DNA of 64,000 bases from a bacterium (GTDB lineage Bacteria; Desulfobacterota; Deferrisomatia; Deferrisomatales; BM512): NCBI GenBank assembly GCA_004322275.1, contig SCTA01000032.1, positions 1-64,000 on the forward strand, in the 5' to 3' direction. Shown here piece by piece: positions 15,605-24,587 of the stretch. Every line of letters begins with the position of its first letter. The first letter of the stretch is position 1. The notes under the pieces are model-generated. The model saw nothing but the letters and a program-made list of their open reading frames with translations. It searched no databases and had not been told where the DNA came from. The translations under genes and the position numbers were made by a program.

Positions 15605-18600
15605 ATGAACAGATTGCCAAGGTGGAGAAAGTCTATGGTCGGCTTATGCGCGGCCATGCTTTTCTCGGGCGGAATCGGGACCGTCGCACACGGGACGATA
15701 ATCGATCCCGACCACTCGCAGCCGCTGCTGGACCCGGCCCTGCAGCCGCAGTTCGCAACCGCTCTTCCCAATCCCCTCATACCCGGTTTTATATTGACCA
15801 AAGACACGACTACCTTTCCGGGAGTTGACTACTACGAGGTTTCGGCCCGTCAGATAGTGCAGCAAACCGGCCTCATTGACGAAGTGACGGGACTTCCTCT
15901 CAGCACCACTTTTTGGGGCTACGGCGACGCAAGGGTCGGCGCTACCACAGGTCTGCACACCTACCCCGGCCCGACCTTCGAGATTCGTTCCGGCGTCGAA
16001 TCCCGCGTCCGCTGGCTCAACGAACTTCCCGCGACCAGCCTTCTGCCCGTTGACACCACCATCGGCTGCGGCACTCCCGGCATTCCCTGCCCGCCGGTGC
16101 GCATAGTCACTCACGTCCACGGCGCGCACGTAACAGGCGACAGCGACGGCGGTCCTCTCCCTTGGTTTGGCCCCAATTTCGCACAGGTCTCCCCGTTCTG
16201 GGATCCGAATCCTTACGGCCTTCCCGGCACCTACAAATATCCCAATACCCAGGAAGCCGGAACGATCTGGTACCATGACCACGCTATGGGCACCACCCAC
16301 ACCAACGTTTGGGCGGGTCTTGCGGGTTTTTACCTGATACGCGACGCCAACGAAGATGCGCTACAGCTGGCGGGAACCCTGCCGGTGTACCCCTACGAAG
16401 TTCCGATCGCCATTCAGGACCGCAACTTCTACGCCGACGGCTCTCTGGCCATTCCCGACATGCCCGTCCGCGATCTTCTCAGCCCCCTTTGCGGAACCGT
16501 CATCGATCCCGTCACCGGTCTTCCCGTGGTCGATCCCGCGACCTGCCCGGTGGTTACCGATCCGGTTACCGGCCTGCCGATTCCCTCCATCACCCCGGAG
16601 CTTTTCGGCAACATCAACCTCGCCAACGGCATAGTATGGCCCAAGCTGGACGTCGAGCCCCGCGTCTATCGCCTCCGCCTTCTGAACGGCTGCGACTCCC
16701 GCGCCTATATCCTCCAGTTCAGCGATCCGGGGGTAATTTTCTACCAGATAGGAACCGATCAGGCTTTCCTCAACGCTCCCGTCGCCCTCAGCCAGATTAT
16801 CCTGATGCCCGGCGAGCGCGTTGACGTGCTCGTCGATTTCAAGAACGCCGTCCCCGGCAGCCAGGTCATCTTGCAGAACGTCGGCCCCGACGCGCCCTTC
16901 ATGGGACTCCCGGTCGATCCGCTGCTCGTCGCGAATCCTGCCACCACCGGCCGGATCATGGCCTTCAACGTCACCGTACCGCTTAGCGTTACGCCCGATA
17001 CTACGTCACCGGCTTTAATAACTTCGCTCCGCACTACGCCGATCACGCTTCCCGTAGCGACCGCCGCCGCTCCCCGCAAACTCGCCCTCATGGAGGGGAC
17101 CGACATCTACGGAAGGCTGATGCTGACCCTTAACGGCATCGAGTTCATGGCCTACCCGACCGAACTGCCGCTCCTTAACGACACGGAGATCTGGGAAGTC
17201 GCGAACACCACCCCCGACGTTCATCCGATGCATCTGCATCTGGTGCACTTTCAGGTCATAGAGAGGCAGGATTTCGATCCCCTGTCCTTCGTGCCCCCCG
17301 TGGCCGCCACGGCGGCTACGCCCTTCGTTCCCCCGAGCTGGACCCTCGTACCAGGCACAGTGGTGCCTCCTCCCGCTCAGGAAGCGGGGTTTGAGGACAC
17401 CATCCAGATGTTCCCGAACACCGTCACCCGCATCATCGCCAAGTTCGACATCGCGGGTAACTACGTCTGGCATTGCCACATCCTGTCGCACGAAGAGCAC
17501 GACATGATGAGACCTCTCATCGTCGTAACCCCCGCGACCGGGGTTACCGCCACCGCCAATCCCGCCGTTCCCGTAACCGCGGGCAACGCGGCGGTCACCT
17601 TTACGGCCGAGGGAACCACCAGCCTTCAGCCGACTCTCCGCTCGGCGGACGCTTTCGAGTACCAGTTCCTGGTCAACGGCGTAGTCGTCCAGCCTTATTC
17701 GATGATGCGCAATTTCATGTGGATCCCGACCGCGCCCGGCACCTTCGCGGTCGTCGCGCAGGCTCGCGCCTTCGGTTCTGTCGCCGCCTTCGAGGCCGCT
17801 TCAGCGCCCGTTAACTACACCACTAACGCCAACCTGACGGGAACCGTCATCAACCCCGCCACCGGGCTTCCGGTCTTAGGGGCTACCGTCACCGTCAATC
17901 CCGGCGCAATCACCGCTATGACAGACGCCGCGGGCGCTTTCGCTTTCGCCCTGGCCCCCGGGACCTACACCGTAACCTCCACCGCTACCGGTCTCGGAAC
18001 CGCAACCGGCGCGGCCACCATCGTCGCCGGAGCCGCCACCGCCGTCAACGTTCCGCTGCCCATCACCGCCGCCGCTAACGGCGTACTTACCGGAACGATA
18101 ACCGACGCCGCCACCGGTCTTCCGGTAGCCGGAGTCATCGTCACCGCCAACCCCGTTCCCGCCCCCGCCGCCGGCACCCCCGCGATTACGGCGGTCACCG
18201 ACGCTAACGGCAACTATGCGATAGCCGTCCCGGCCGGCAGCTACACCATAACCGCCACGGCTCTCGGCTTTGCAACCACCACAACCGCCACGGCTACCGT
18301 CGTAACCGCCGGAGCCAACGCCGCCCCCGCCAACGTGACTCTTACCGCGGGCGCTAACGGCACCGTCACCGGCGTAATCACCGACCCCGTCACCGGGCTT
18401 CCGGTTGTCGGCGCTACCGTTACCCTTACCCCCGGCGGCTTCACCGGGATTACCGACGCGACGGGCGCCTACTCCATACAGGCTCCCGCCGGGACCTACA
18501 CCGTTAGCGCCACTGCGCTCGGCTTTACCGCCGTTCCCGGCACCGCCATCGTGGCCGCCGGAGGCGCTGTCGCCGTTAACGTAACCGTTACCGCCGCCGC

Positions 18601-19276
18601 AAACGGCATACTTACCGGTCAGGTAATCGACGGGGCCACGGGTCTTCCCGCCGTCGGCGTCACCGTCACCGCCAACCCCGGCGGCTTCACCGCCGTAACC
18701 GGCGCCACCGGCAGTTTCTCTCTTGCCGTCCCGCCGGGAACTTACACCGTGACCACGACGGTACTCGGCTTCGGCAACGTAACCACCGCCACCCCGGTAA
18801 CCGTAGCCGCTGGAGCCACCGTTCCCGCCGGCACTACCACTATTACTCCCGCCCCCAACGGAACCATCACCGGCACCGTCACCGACCCCGTAACGGGCCT
18901 GCCCGTTGCCGGCGTCACAGTTACCGCTGATCCCGGCGGTTTCACCGGTGTTTCCAATGCGGCTGGCGTATTCACGATTACCGTCCCCGCCGGAACCTTT
19001 ACCGTCACCTCGGCGGCTACGGCCGCAGGTTCTCCGACGATCACCACCGGCGCTGTCGTAGGCGCGGGGGAGACGGTCACCGCCGACATCAACCTTGAAG
19101 CCGCAGTTGAAGTCGAAACCGGAGACGGTTCAGACAGCAGCAACGGCTGGTGCTTCATCTCCTCGCTTGGCTTCGGCTCGGATGAGGGTGAAGCCTCCGC
19201 TCCGATGGCGCTTGGCTTCATGGCGATGGTATTCGCCCTTGCCATGGCCCTTCGCGCCAGAGAAAGAAAGGTTTAG
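15605..19276 (+). CDS. Secreted multicopper oxidase with five carboxypeptidase-regulatory-like repeats
   Basis: A 1223-residue exported protein. ATG 15605 is chosen because AAGGAGGAACAAG precedes it and it opens a signal peptide (NRLPRWRK then a hydrophobic run, cleavage near AHG). The cupredoxin part (about 40-650) has all four copper-ligand motifs: HVHGAH near 168, WYHDHAMGTTHTN near 222, HPMHLHLVHF near 539 and HCHILSHEEHDMM near 623. Five beta-sandwich repeats of about 85 residues (about 742-1162), each opening with a TGTVTDPVTGLPV-like phrase, follow. The end is a Cys-containing SSNGWCF motif, a hydrophobic helix and the basic RARERK tail, which resembles a C-terminal sorting/anchor signal. 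Copper-dependent oxidation of metals or phenolics outside the cell is plausible. First gene of the electron-transfer locus. Confidence 0.9.
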   Translation: MNRLPRWRKSMVGLCAAMLFSGGIGTVAHGTIIDPDHSQPLLDPALQPQFATALPNPLIPGFILTKDTTTFPGVDYYEVSARQIVQQTGLIDEVTGLPLSTTFWGYGDARVGATTGLHTYPGPTFEIRSGVESRVRWLNELPATSLLPVDTTIGCGTPGIPCPPVRIVTHVHGAHVTGDSDGGPLPWFGPNFAQVSPFWDPNPYGLPGTYKYPNTQEAGTIWYHDHAMGTTHTNVWAGLAGFYLIRDANEDALQLAGTLPVYPYEVPIAIQDRNFYADGSLAIPDMPVRDLLSPLCGTVIDPVTGLPVVDPATCPVVTDPVTGLPIPSITPELFGNINLANGIVWPKLDVEPRVYRLRLLNGCDSRAYILQFSDPGVIFYQIGTDQAFLNAPVALSQIILMPGERVDVLVDFKNAVPGSQVILQNVGPDAPFMGLPVDPLLVANPATTGRIMAFNVTVPLSVTPDTTSPALITSLRTTPITLPVATAAAPRKLALMEGTDIYGRLMLTLNGIEFMAYPTELPLLNDTEIWEVANTTPDVHPMHLHLVHFQVIERQDFDPLSFVPPVAATAATPFVPPSWTLVPGTVVPPPAQEAGFEDTIQMFPNTVTRIIAKFDIAGNYVWHCHILSHEEHDMMRPLIVVTPATGVTATANPAVPVTAGNAAVTFTAEGTTSLQPTLRSADAFEYQFLVNGVVVQPYSMMRNFMWIPTAPGTFAVVAQARAFGSVAAFEAASAPVNYTTNANLTGTVINPATGLPVLGATVTVNPGAITAMTDAAGAFAFALAPGTYTVTSTATGLGTATGAATIVAGAATAVNVPLPITAAANGVLTGTITDAATGLPVAGVIVTANPVPAPAAGTPAITAVTDANGNYAIAVPAGSYTITATALGFATTTTATATVVTAGANAAPANVTLTAGANGTVTGVITDPVTGLPVVGATVTLTPGGFTGITDATGAYSIQAPAGTYTVSATALGFTAVPGTAIVAAGGAVAVNVTVTAAANGILTGQVIDGATGLPAVGVTVTANPGGFTAVTGATGSFSLAVPPGTYTVTTTVLGFGNVTTATPVTVAAGATVPAGTTTITPAPNGTITGTVTDPVTGLPVAGVTVTADPGGFTGVSNAAGVFTITVPAGTFTVTSAATAAGSPTITTGAVVGAGETVTADINLEAAVEVETGDGSDSSNGWCFISSLGFGSDEGEASAPMALGFMAMVFALAMALRARERKV

Positions 19277-19291
19277 TAGCCTCTGTTTCAC

Positions 19292-19326
19292 AAAGGGCGG
19301 GCCCTCAGGGGTCCGCCCTTTTTTTG
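19292..19326 (+). terminator. Terminator after multicopper oxidase
   Basis: A 12-bp stem with one G-U pair (19292-19303 with 19310-19321), loop CTCAGG, then a run of T. It separates the oxidase from the next lipoprotein gene. Confidence 0.85.
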
Positions 19327-19342
19327 CCTGAAAGGGCAAAGC

Positions 19343-19750
19343 ATGAAAAAAACGATCGAAACACCCCTATTTAAAGGGGTCAACCTTGCATTGGTATTGC
19401 TGGTGGTAAACTTTGCGGTATGCGGCTGCGCGCTTCGGGGATATTCCGACACCGGCGCGGGAGGCCAGCCCTCCGTAGCGCAGGATCCGAAGGCAGCCCC
19501 TCCCACGGAGAAATACAAGACTACGGTTCTCTCGGGGGCCGTATCGCTGATAGAGGCGGACGGTACGCTCGTAATAATCGACGCATCCAGAAAGACCACG
19601 CTCCTTTACGTAAAGAAAGAAACGGCGCTGACCAAAGACGGCAAGCCCGCGAAATTCTCCGACATCAAGATCGGCGACCTGGTCAACGCAAAATACGCGG
19701 GCGCAAACGTCGCGATTGAAATCAGGATTGGGGGGGATGCGGCCAAATGA
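19343..19750 (+). CDS. Small lipoprotein of unknown function
   Basis: A 135-residue protein with an N-terminal lipoprotein signal (basic start, hydrophobic core, CGCA lipobox near Cys29), so probably membrane-anchored after export. The mature part is a small beta-rich domain (about 55-130) with alternating TTVLSGAVSLIEADGTLVII and DIKIGDLVNAKY, resembling the OB-like domains annotated as DUF5666; I am not certain of that family. It lies between the multicopper oxidase terminator and the barrel gene, in an operon-like direction. No heme or metal motif is visible. Confidence 0.72.
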   Translation: MKKTIETPLFKGVNLALVLLVVNFAVCGCALRGYSDTGAGGQPSVAQDPKAAPPTEKYKTTVLSGAVSLIEADGTLVIIDASRKTTLLYVKKETALTKDGKPAKFSDIKIGDLVNAKYAGANVAIEIRIGGDAAK

Positions 19751-19815
19751 GTTTTCATACGGTTTGTTTTCTTTAAATTAACTTGTCGTTTGCAAGGTGT
19801 TTCCAGGAGGCAGTC

Positions 19816-21108
19816 ATGACAAAAAAATCATCAGCGCTTTTTGCACTCGCGGTGGTGGCCGCCGCTCCTTCACTGGGGCTAACGGTCGCCAACGCGGCAG
19901 AGGTGAAGATCGACTCGGAGCTGATTGTCCGCTTTTTTGAACAGGAACTGCCCGGCGGCGACACTAAAAACGGAATTCCCGGCTATGAATACCTCCAGGT
20001 GGACGCGGGAAACCTCGGCTCCAACGGCCTTTCCGCCCATCTGTACGGCTGGGGCCGCTACGATTTCGGGGATTTCTACGACGACGCCTCCGAAGGCGAG
20101 ATCTTGTACGGCTACGTTCAGTACCGGGCGAAGGAGAGCAACTTTGACGCAAAACTCGGCCGCCAGTACGTCTTCGAGGGTGTGTCGGACGTAAGTATCG
20201 ACGGGCTGAAAGTGGGGAGCGACCTGACCGGATTTTTCACCGTTTCCGCGTACGCGGGCAAGCCGGTCGTGCTTGAGACCGTAGAGGGAACCACCGGGGA
20301 CAAGGTTTTCGGCGGAAGAGTTTCACATCATTACGGGGGGTATTACGACATCGGCGTCTCCTACAAGCGGGTGGAGGACGACGGCGAAAAACAGGAGGAG
20401 CTTGTCGGCGTGGATTCCTCGATCACCGCTCTCGGGCCGCTCTCCATTTACGGCCGCTCGGTGAGAAACCAGGAGGAAAAAGAGTGGCAGGAGCATTATT
20501 ACGAAGCCCGCCTGCGCCTCGCCTCGCTGACCCTCAAGCCCTTCTACCAGAAAGTCATGTACGACTCCTTCTTCGACACCGGATCCAGAAGCTCGACGCC
20601 CTTTACCGATCCTCTCGGCGGAATCCCGGCCTTTGACGAAAGCGGGGAGGAGGCGAGAATCGCCGGTCTGGAGATACTCTGGGACGTGACCTCCAAAACC
20701 GGACTCGGCGCAAAGTACAAGCAGTACGAGTACGAAGTCCGCGACGACGGGGCGAGGTACTACGCCGTTACGGGGAGTCAGAGATTCTCCGGACTGACGC
20801 AGTTCGGAGCGGAAGCGGGAAGGATGCAGGGCGACGCAGACGAGGACCAGTACAGCCTCGGCCGCATCTACGGTTACTACGATCAGGCCCCCTTCTTTGT
20901 CTCCGGGGAGGCGGTCTACGCCAAGTACGGCGAGAAGATTTACGGAGATCTCGGGGACGACAGGTCGATCTTCGTCTCACTCGGAGGCGGGACAAGACTC
21001 CTCAGCGATTCGTTGGCGCTAAAACTCTCCGGCGAGTACAGCAAGGATCCGAACTTCGACAAGGACGTGAGGGGGCAGTTCACCGTCGACTACGCCTTCT
21101 CGAAGTAG
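19816..21108 (+). CDS. Outer-membrane beta-barrel (porin-like) protein of cytochrome locus
   Basis: About 430 residues. ATG 19816 is preferred to the earlier ATG 19783 because CAGGAGG precedes it and it starts a clean signal peptide cleaved after NAA. The mature chain has alternating polar/hydrophobic strands, many aromatic residues (Tyr-rich segments such as GYYDIGVSYKRVE) and a final strand GQFTVDYAFSK, as expected for a large outer-membrane barrel. Placement just before three lipoprotein cytochromes matches porin-cytochrome conduits, in which a barrel sheathes a multiheme cytochrome to carry electrons across the outer membrane. Role in conduction is inferred. Confidence 0.8.
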   Translation: MTKKSSALFALAVVAAAPSLGLTVANAAEVKIDSELIVRFFEQELPGGDTKNGIPGYEYLQVDAGNLGSNGLSAHLYGWGRYDFGDFYDDASEGEILYGYVQYRAKESNFDAKLGRQYVFEGVSDVSIDGLKVGSDLTGFFTVSAYAGKPVVLETVEGTTGDKVFGGRVSHHYGGYYDIGVSYKRVEDDGEKQEELVGVDSSITALGPLSIYGRSVRNQEEKEWQEHYYEARLRLASLTLKPFYQKVMYDSFFDTGSRSSTPFTDPLGGIPAFDESGEEARIAGLEILWDVTSKTGLGAKYKQYEYEVRDDGARYYAVTGSQRFSGLTQFGAEAGRMQGDADEDQYSLGRIYGYYDQAPFFVSGEAVYAKYGEKIYGDLGDDRSIFVSLGGGTRLLSDSLALKLSGEYSKDPNFDKDVRGQFTVDYAFSK

Positions 21109-21160
21109 GAGGGATTTTGCCATGCCGAAAGAGAGATTTTTAAATAGAGGGAGCATCGAC

Positions 21161-21625
21161 ATGCGGATAAAAGCATTCACGGCGACAGCGATCGCGTTAT
21201 TTCTGCTTTGCGCCTGCGCGGGTCTCAAGGGCGGCTACTCCCTTCCGGCCAGCCACCCCGAGGAACTCTCGAAGAATCGCCCGGTCTGTTCCTCCTGCCA
21301 CGAAGAAAGCAAGGGGGGGCTTGTCTACAAGCGTTTTGACCACACCCTGGCCTTCGCTCAGGGGAACCACAAGAACGAAGCGTATCAGGAGGAGAGGGTC
21401 TGCGGGATGTGCCATGCCCAGAGCTACTGCAACGACTGCCACGTCACCAGCACCGAGCTTAAGCCCTCCACGAAACGCGCAGACGAGACCTACCGCCAGA
21501 TGCCTCACCGGGGCGACTACCGCACCCGCCACAGGATTGACGGGCGGCTCGATCCCGCGTCCTGCTTTTCCTGCCACGGTAACCCCAGGGCGGCCGCCTC
21601 CTGCGCCGTCTGCCACGGAAAGTAG
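21161..21625 (+). CDS. Pentaheme c-type cytochrome lipoprotein
   Basis: About 154 residues. The frame is open from ATG 21122, but ATG 21161 (GAGGGAGCATCGAC upstream) begins exactly at a lipoprotein signal, MRIKAFTATAIALFLLCAC. Five CxxCH heme-attachment motifs follow: CSSCH, CGMCH, CNDCH, CFSCH and CAVCH. The protein would be exported, loaded with five hemes by the cytochrome c maturation machinery and lipid-anchored. Spacing to the barrel gene (52 bases) and the next cytochrome (15 bases) indicates one operon. Likely a periplasmic-side partner of the conduit; inferred. Confidence 0.9.
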   Translation: MRIKAFTATAIALFLLCACAGLKGGYSLPASHPEELSKNRPVCSSCHEESKGGLVYKRFDHTLAFAQGNHKNEAYQEERVCGMCHAQSYCNDCHVTSTELKPSTKRADETYRQMPHRGDYRTRHRIDGRLDPASCFSCHGNPRAAASCAVCHGK

Positions 21626-21640
21626 AAGGGGAGGGTTATT

Positions 21641-24022
21641 ATGAGAAACAGACTTGTTTTCGGCTTTACAGCTCTCCTCCTCCTTGCGTTTGCGGTTGGC
21701 TGTTCCGACACGAAAGTCCCGATCGGCGCTCCGCATCCTCTGGGGCGTGAATGGCTCATAACGGGAGGCGCGGATTTCCACGGAAGCAGTTCACTTAACT
21801 GTTCGGACTGCCACGACCCGGAGAGTTTTTGTTTCACCTGCCACTTCGGACCCGGAGGGGCGAAGGTTCCGCCGGATTCCGGCTGGTCTCACGGCAGCTT
21901 CCCCCACGACCTCGACCTTCTGAAGTCCGTCGGCGACGTGTGCGACCGCTGCCACGCGATAACGAAACGCTACACGGATCAGCCTGACCAGTGCCACCTT
22001 TGCCACGAAGCGGCCCCTCTGCCCCACCCGATGGGGCGAACGTGGCTCTCTTCCGAAGGGGCGCAGTTTCACGGCAATCCCGAAATACTTGACCTTCCCT
22101 TTTGTCAGGAATGCCACGAAATCTCCACCTTCTGCTCGGAATGCCACTTCGGCCCCGGCGGAGCGAAGGTGCCGGAAGGCGTGGACTGGCCTCACGGCTG
22201 GATGAGCCACACCCAGAGCGCGCTCGTTGACGTTGCGGCGGTTTGCGTGCGCTGCCACGAACTTACCCGCTCCTTCGGCCAGGGGCCCGGCAACGCTACC
22301 TGCACAGGCTGTCACGACGGCGCTTTTCCGATGCATGAATCCTATGCACCGGCAGATTCCAGCCTGCACTACGCCCCGGCGAAAGAAAACCTGAAGCTTT
22401 GCCAGTTGTGCCACGGAAGGCCGGGCACAAGCTTCGAGTCAGGGGTGTCGGTTGTCGCCTGTTCCACCTGTCACGAAGCCGCGAAAGCCCATCCCACGGA
22501 CTGGCAGGGCGACGGAACCTTCTCTCACCGCACGGCTGGCAACATGGATACGGCCTGCGTACTTTGTCACGACGTGACACAGGGACGGACACCGCCTCTG
22601 GAGAGCTCGCCAAGCTGCTTCTCCGCCGAGTTTACCAACGCGGACGGCCAGACCCGCACCTGCCATCCCAACGGGTTTATTCCCCACGCCAGGATCTTCG
22701 CGGCCCCGGAACTGCACGGCGGTCCGGCAAAGGAAAACCTCTCCTACTGCCAGATATGCCACGGGACTCCGGGGACGACGAGCTTTAGCGGCGGCTCCGC
22801 CGACACCGCCTGCTCGACCTGCCACACAGCGGCCGACGCCCATCCCACAGACTGGCAGGGAGCCGGGACTTACTCGCACCGGACCGCGGGCAACGCCGGA
22901 ACGGCCTGTACCATCTGCCACGACGTAACCGAGGGGAGGACGCCGCCCAACCCCGACGCTCCGAGCTGCTTCGCAGTTAGCTTCACCAACGCCAACGGCC
23001 AGACCCGCGACTGTCATCCCGGCGGCCCCGGCGTGCCCCACGCGATGCCCTTCGCGGCCGCGAACCTGCACGGCGTCCCCGCCAAGCAGGACCTGACCTA
23101 CTGCCAACTCTGCCACGGGCAGCCGGGTTCGACGAATTTCGGCGGCGGCACGGCGGAGGTCGCCTGTTCCGCCTGCCACACCGCCGCAAGAGCGCACCCG
23201 ACCAACTGGCAGGGCGCGGGGACCTACTCGCACCAGACGGCCGGCAATCTGACCGCGGCCTGCGGTCTCTGCCACAGGACTACCGGGGCGGGAACGGGAC
23301 CGCTTTCCGGCGCGCCCAGCTGCTTTAACTCCACCTTCACCAACGCGCTCGGCCAGACGCGGCCTTGCCACGAAGGCGGCCCGGGGATTCCCCACGCGCC
23401 TCCCGCCCAGTTCGCGCTGCCCTCCGCCCACGGCCCCGTGGCCAAGCAAGACCTGGCCTACTGCCAGAAATGCCACGGCCAGCCCGGAACGCGGTTCTTC
23501 GAGGGCGGCAGCGCCACAGCCTGCGCAGCCTGCCATACCGCGGCCAAGGCTCATCCCACCAACTGGCAGGGCGCGGGCACTTATTCACACCGCAACGCGG
23601 ACAATATGCCCACGACATGCTCGCTCTGCCATGACTACACCCAGGGGAGAACCCCGCCGATGGCGGGGTCGCCGAGCTGTTTCGCCGCCTCCTTTACAAA
23701 CGCTCTCGGGCAGACGCGAAGCTGCCACCCCGGCGGGCCGGGAGCCACCCATCCGCTGGGCCAGCCCTGGATGGACAGCAGCAACAACCCGCAGTTCCAC
23801 GGCCTTAGCTCTCTGGTCTGCTCGAACTGCCACACCTTCGCCAACAAGTGCTCGCAGTGCCACTTCGGGACCATAACCAACCCGACTTACTCACCCGCGG
23901 GCAGCCACGTCACTTTCGGTAGCCACGACAACTATGGGTCTTTTGCGTCGGTCTGCAACGCCTGTCACAACACCAACAGAACTTACGGCAATCCGCCGAG
24001 CAGTTGTCACAACTGCCATTAA
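21641..24022 (+). CDS. Giant multiheme cytochrome lipoprotein (24 CxxCH plus 4 CX14CH)
   Basis: 793 residues with a lipobox at AVGC21. I count 24 canonical CxxCH motifs. The chain is modular. Two related tetraheme units (about 30-125 and 128-225) each begin HPxGRxW and contain CHFGPGGAKVP. Four repeats of 117-119 residues (about 250-700) follow, each with three CxxCH and one long-spaced Cys-X14-CysHis (Cys326-Cys341, 443-458, 561-576, 680-695). A final tetraheme unit of the first type closes the chain (about 704-793). If the long-spaced motifs bind heme, the total is 28 (7 x 4). Probably an outer-membrane or extracellular electron conduit next to a barrel protein. Confidence 0.92.
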   Translation: MRNRLVFGFTALLLLAFAVGCSDTKVPIGAPHPLGREWLITGGADFHGSSSLNCSDCHDPESFCFTCHFGPGGAKVPPDSGWSHGSFPHDLDLLKSVGDVCDRCHAITKRYTDQPDQCHLCHEAAPLPHPMGRTWLSSEGAQFHGNPEILDLPFCQECHEISTFCSECHFGPGGAKVPEGVDWPHGWMSHTQSALVDVAAVCVRCHELTRSFGQGPGNATCTGCHDGAFPMHESYAPADSSLHYAPAKENLKLCQLCHGRPGTSFESGVSVVACSTCHEAAKAHPTDWQGDGTFSHRTAGNMDTACVLCHDVTQGRTPPLESSPSCFSAEFTNADGQTRTCHPNGFIPHARIFAAPELHGGPAKENLSYCQICHGTPGTTSFSGGSADTACSTCHTAADAHPTDWQGAGTYSHRTAGNAGTACTICHDVTEGRTPPNPDAPSCFAVSFTNANGQTRDCHPGGPGVPHAMPFAAANLHGVPAKQDLTYCQLCHGQPGSTNFGGGTAEVACSACHTAARAHPTNWQGAGTYSHQTAGNLTAACGLCHRTTGAGTGPLSGAPSCFNSTFTNALGQTRPCHEGGPGIPHAPPAQFALPSAHGPVAKQDLAYCQKCHGQPGTRFFEGGSATACAACHTAAKAHPTNWQGAGTYSHRNADNMPTTCSLCHDYTQGRTPPMAGSPSCFAASFTNALGQTRSCHPGGPGATHPLGQPWMDSSNNPQFHGLSSLVCSNCHTFANKCSQCHFGTITNPTYSPAGSHVTFGSHDNYGSFASVCNACHNTNRTYGNPPSSCHNCH

Positions 24023-24089
24023 AAATTAATCCTCGAACTTGCGTCGGCCCCGGGAAGTCCGGGGCTGGCAGCAAAAGGTAGGTGACTAA

Positions 24090-24461
24090 ATGAGAACGAA
24101 GAAATTACTTGGAATCCTGGCCCTGTTGTCGCTGGTGTTTGTCGCAGCCTGCGGTGGAGAAGACGACGGCGCCCCCCACTCACTCGGCCGCGAATTTTTC
24201 ATGGCCACCGGAACCCAGTTCCACGGCGACAGCACCCTTGACTGCGAAGGTTGCCACGGCGGAACCATCGGCAACTGTACCAGGTGCCACTTCGGCCCCT
24301 CCGGAGCGCGCGTTCCCGACGGAGTGACCTGGACCCACGGCGATCCTCACACCGGTGTAGGTTTCAGTCTCAATTCGGCGGTGGGGGATGTCTGCAACCG
24401 CTGCCACAACTACACCCGCAAGTACAACAGCGTTCCCGCGGCTTGCCACGACTGCCACTAA
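24090..24461 (+). CDS. Tetraheme c-type cytochrome lipoprotein
   Basis: 123 residues with a lipobox at VAAC, then four CxxCH motifs (CEGCH, CTRCH, CNRCH, CHDCH). The whole mature part is one copy of the tetraheme module found three times in the preceding giant cytochrome, starting with HSLGREF and carrying CHFGPSGARVPDG. It begins 67 bases after that gene. ATG 24090 follows GGTAGGTGACTAA. Likely an electron carrier or docking partner of the large cytochrome, arisen by module duplication; function is inferred. Confidence 0.9.
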   Translation: MRTKKLLGILALLSLVFVAACGGEDDGAPHSLGREFFMATGTQFHGDSTLDCEGCHGGTIGNCTRCHFGPSGARVPDGVTWTHGDPHTGVGFSLNSAVGDVCNRCHNYTRKYNSVPAACHDCH

Positions 24462-24499
24462 AAGAGTGTGATAAATTCAAAGCCGGAAAATTCAAGAAA

Positions 24500-24532
24500 G
24501 CGCAGGAAAGGGGTTGCTTCCCTTTCCTGCGC
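24500..24532. repeat. Perfect 13-bp hairpin downstream of cytochrome genes
   Basis: Arms GCGCAGGAAAGGG (24500-24512) and its complement (24520-24532) with a seven-base loop. There is no T-run, so it may protect the mRNA 3' end or cause partial termination between the cytochromes and the YtkA-like gene. Confidence 0.6.
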
Positions 24533-24587
24533 CAGGGTGTAAACTGGTATTATTCAATTCACCTTATTTTTGCGGAGAATGTTGAAA

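Noticed and set aside
22439-23554. 371-residue minus-strand open frame opposite the giant cytochrome
   Set aside because: Open only because the heme repeats avoid antisense stops; the sense strand has 24 heme motifs.
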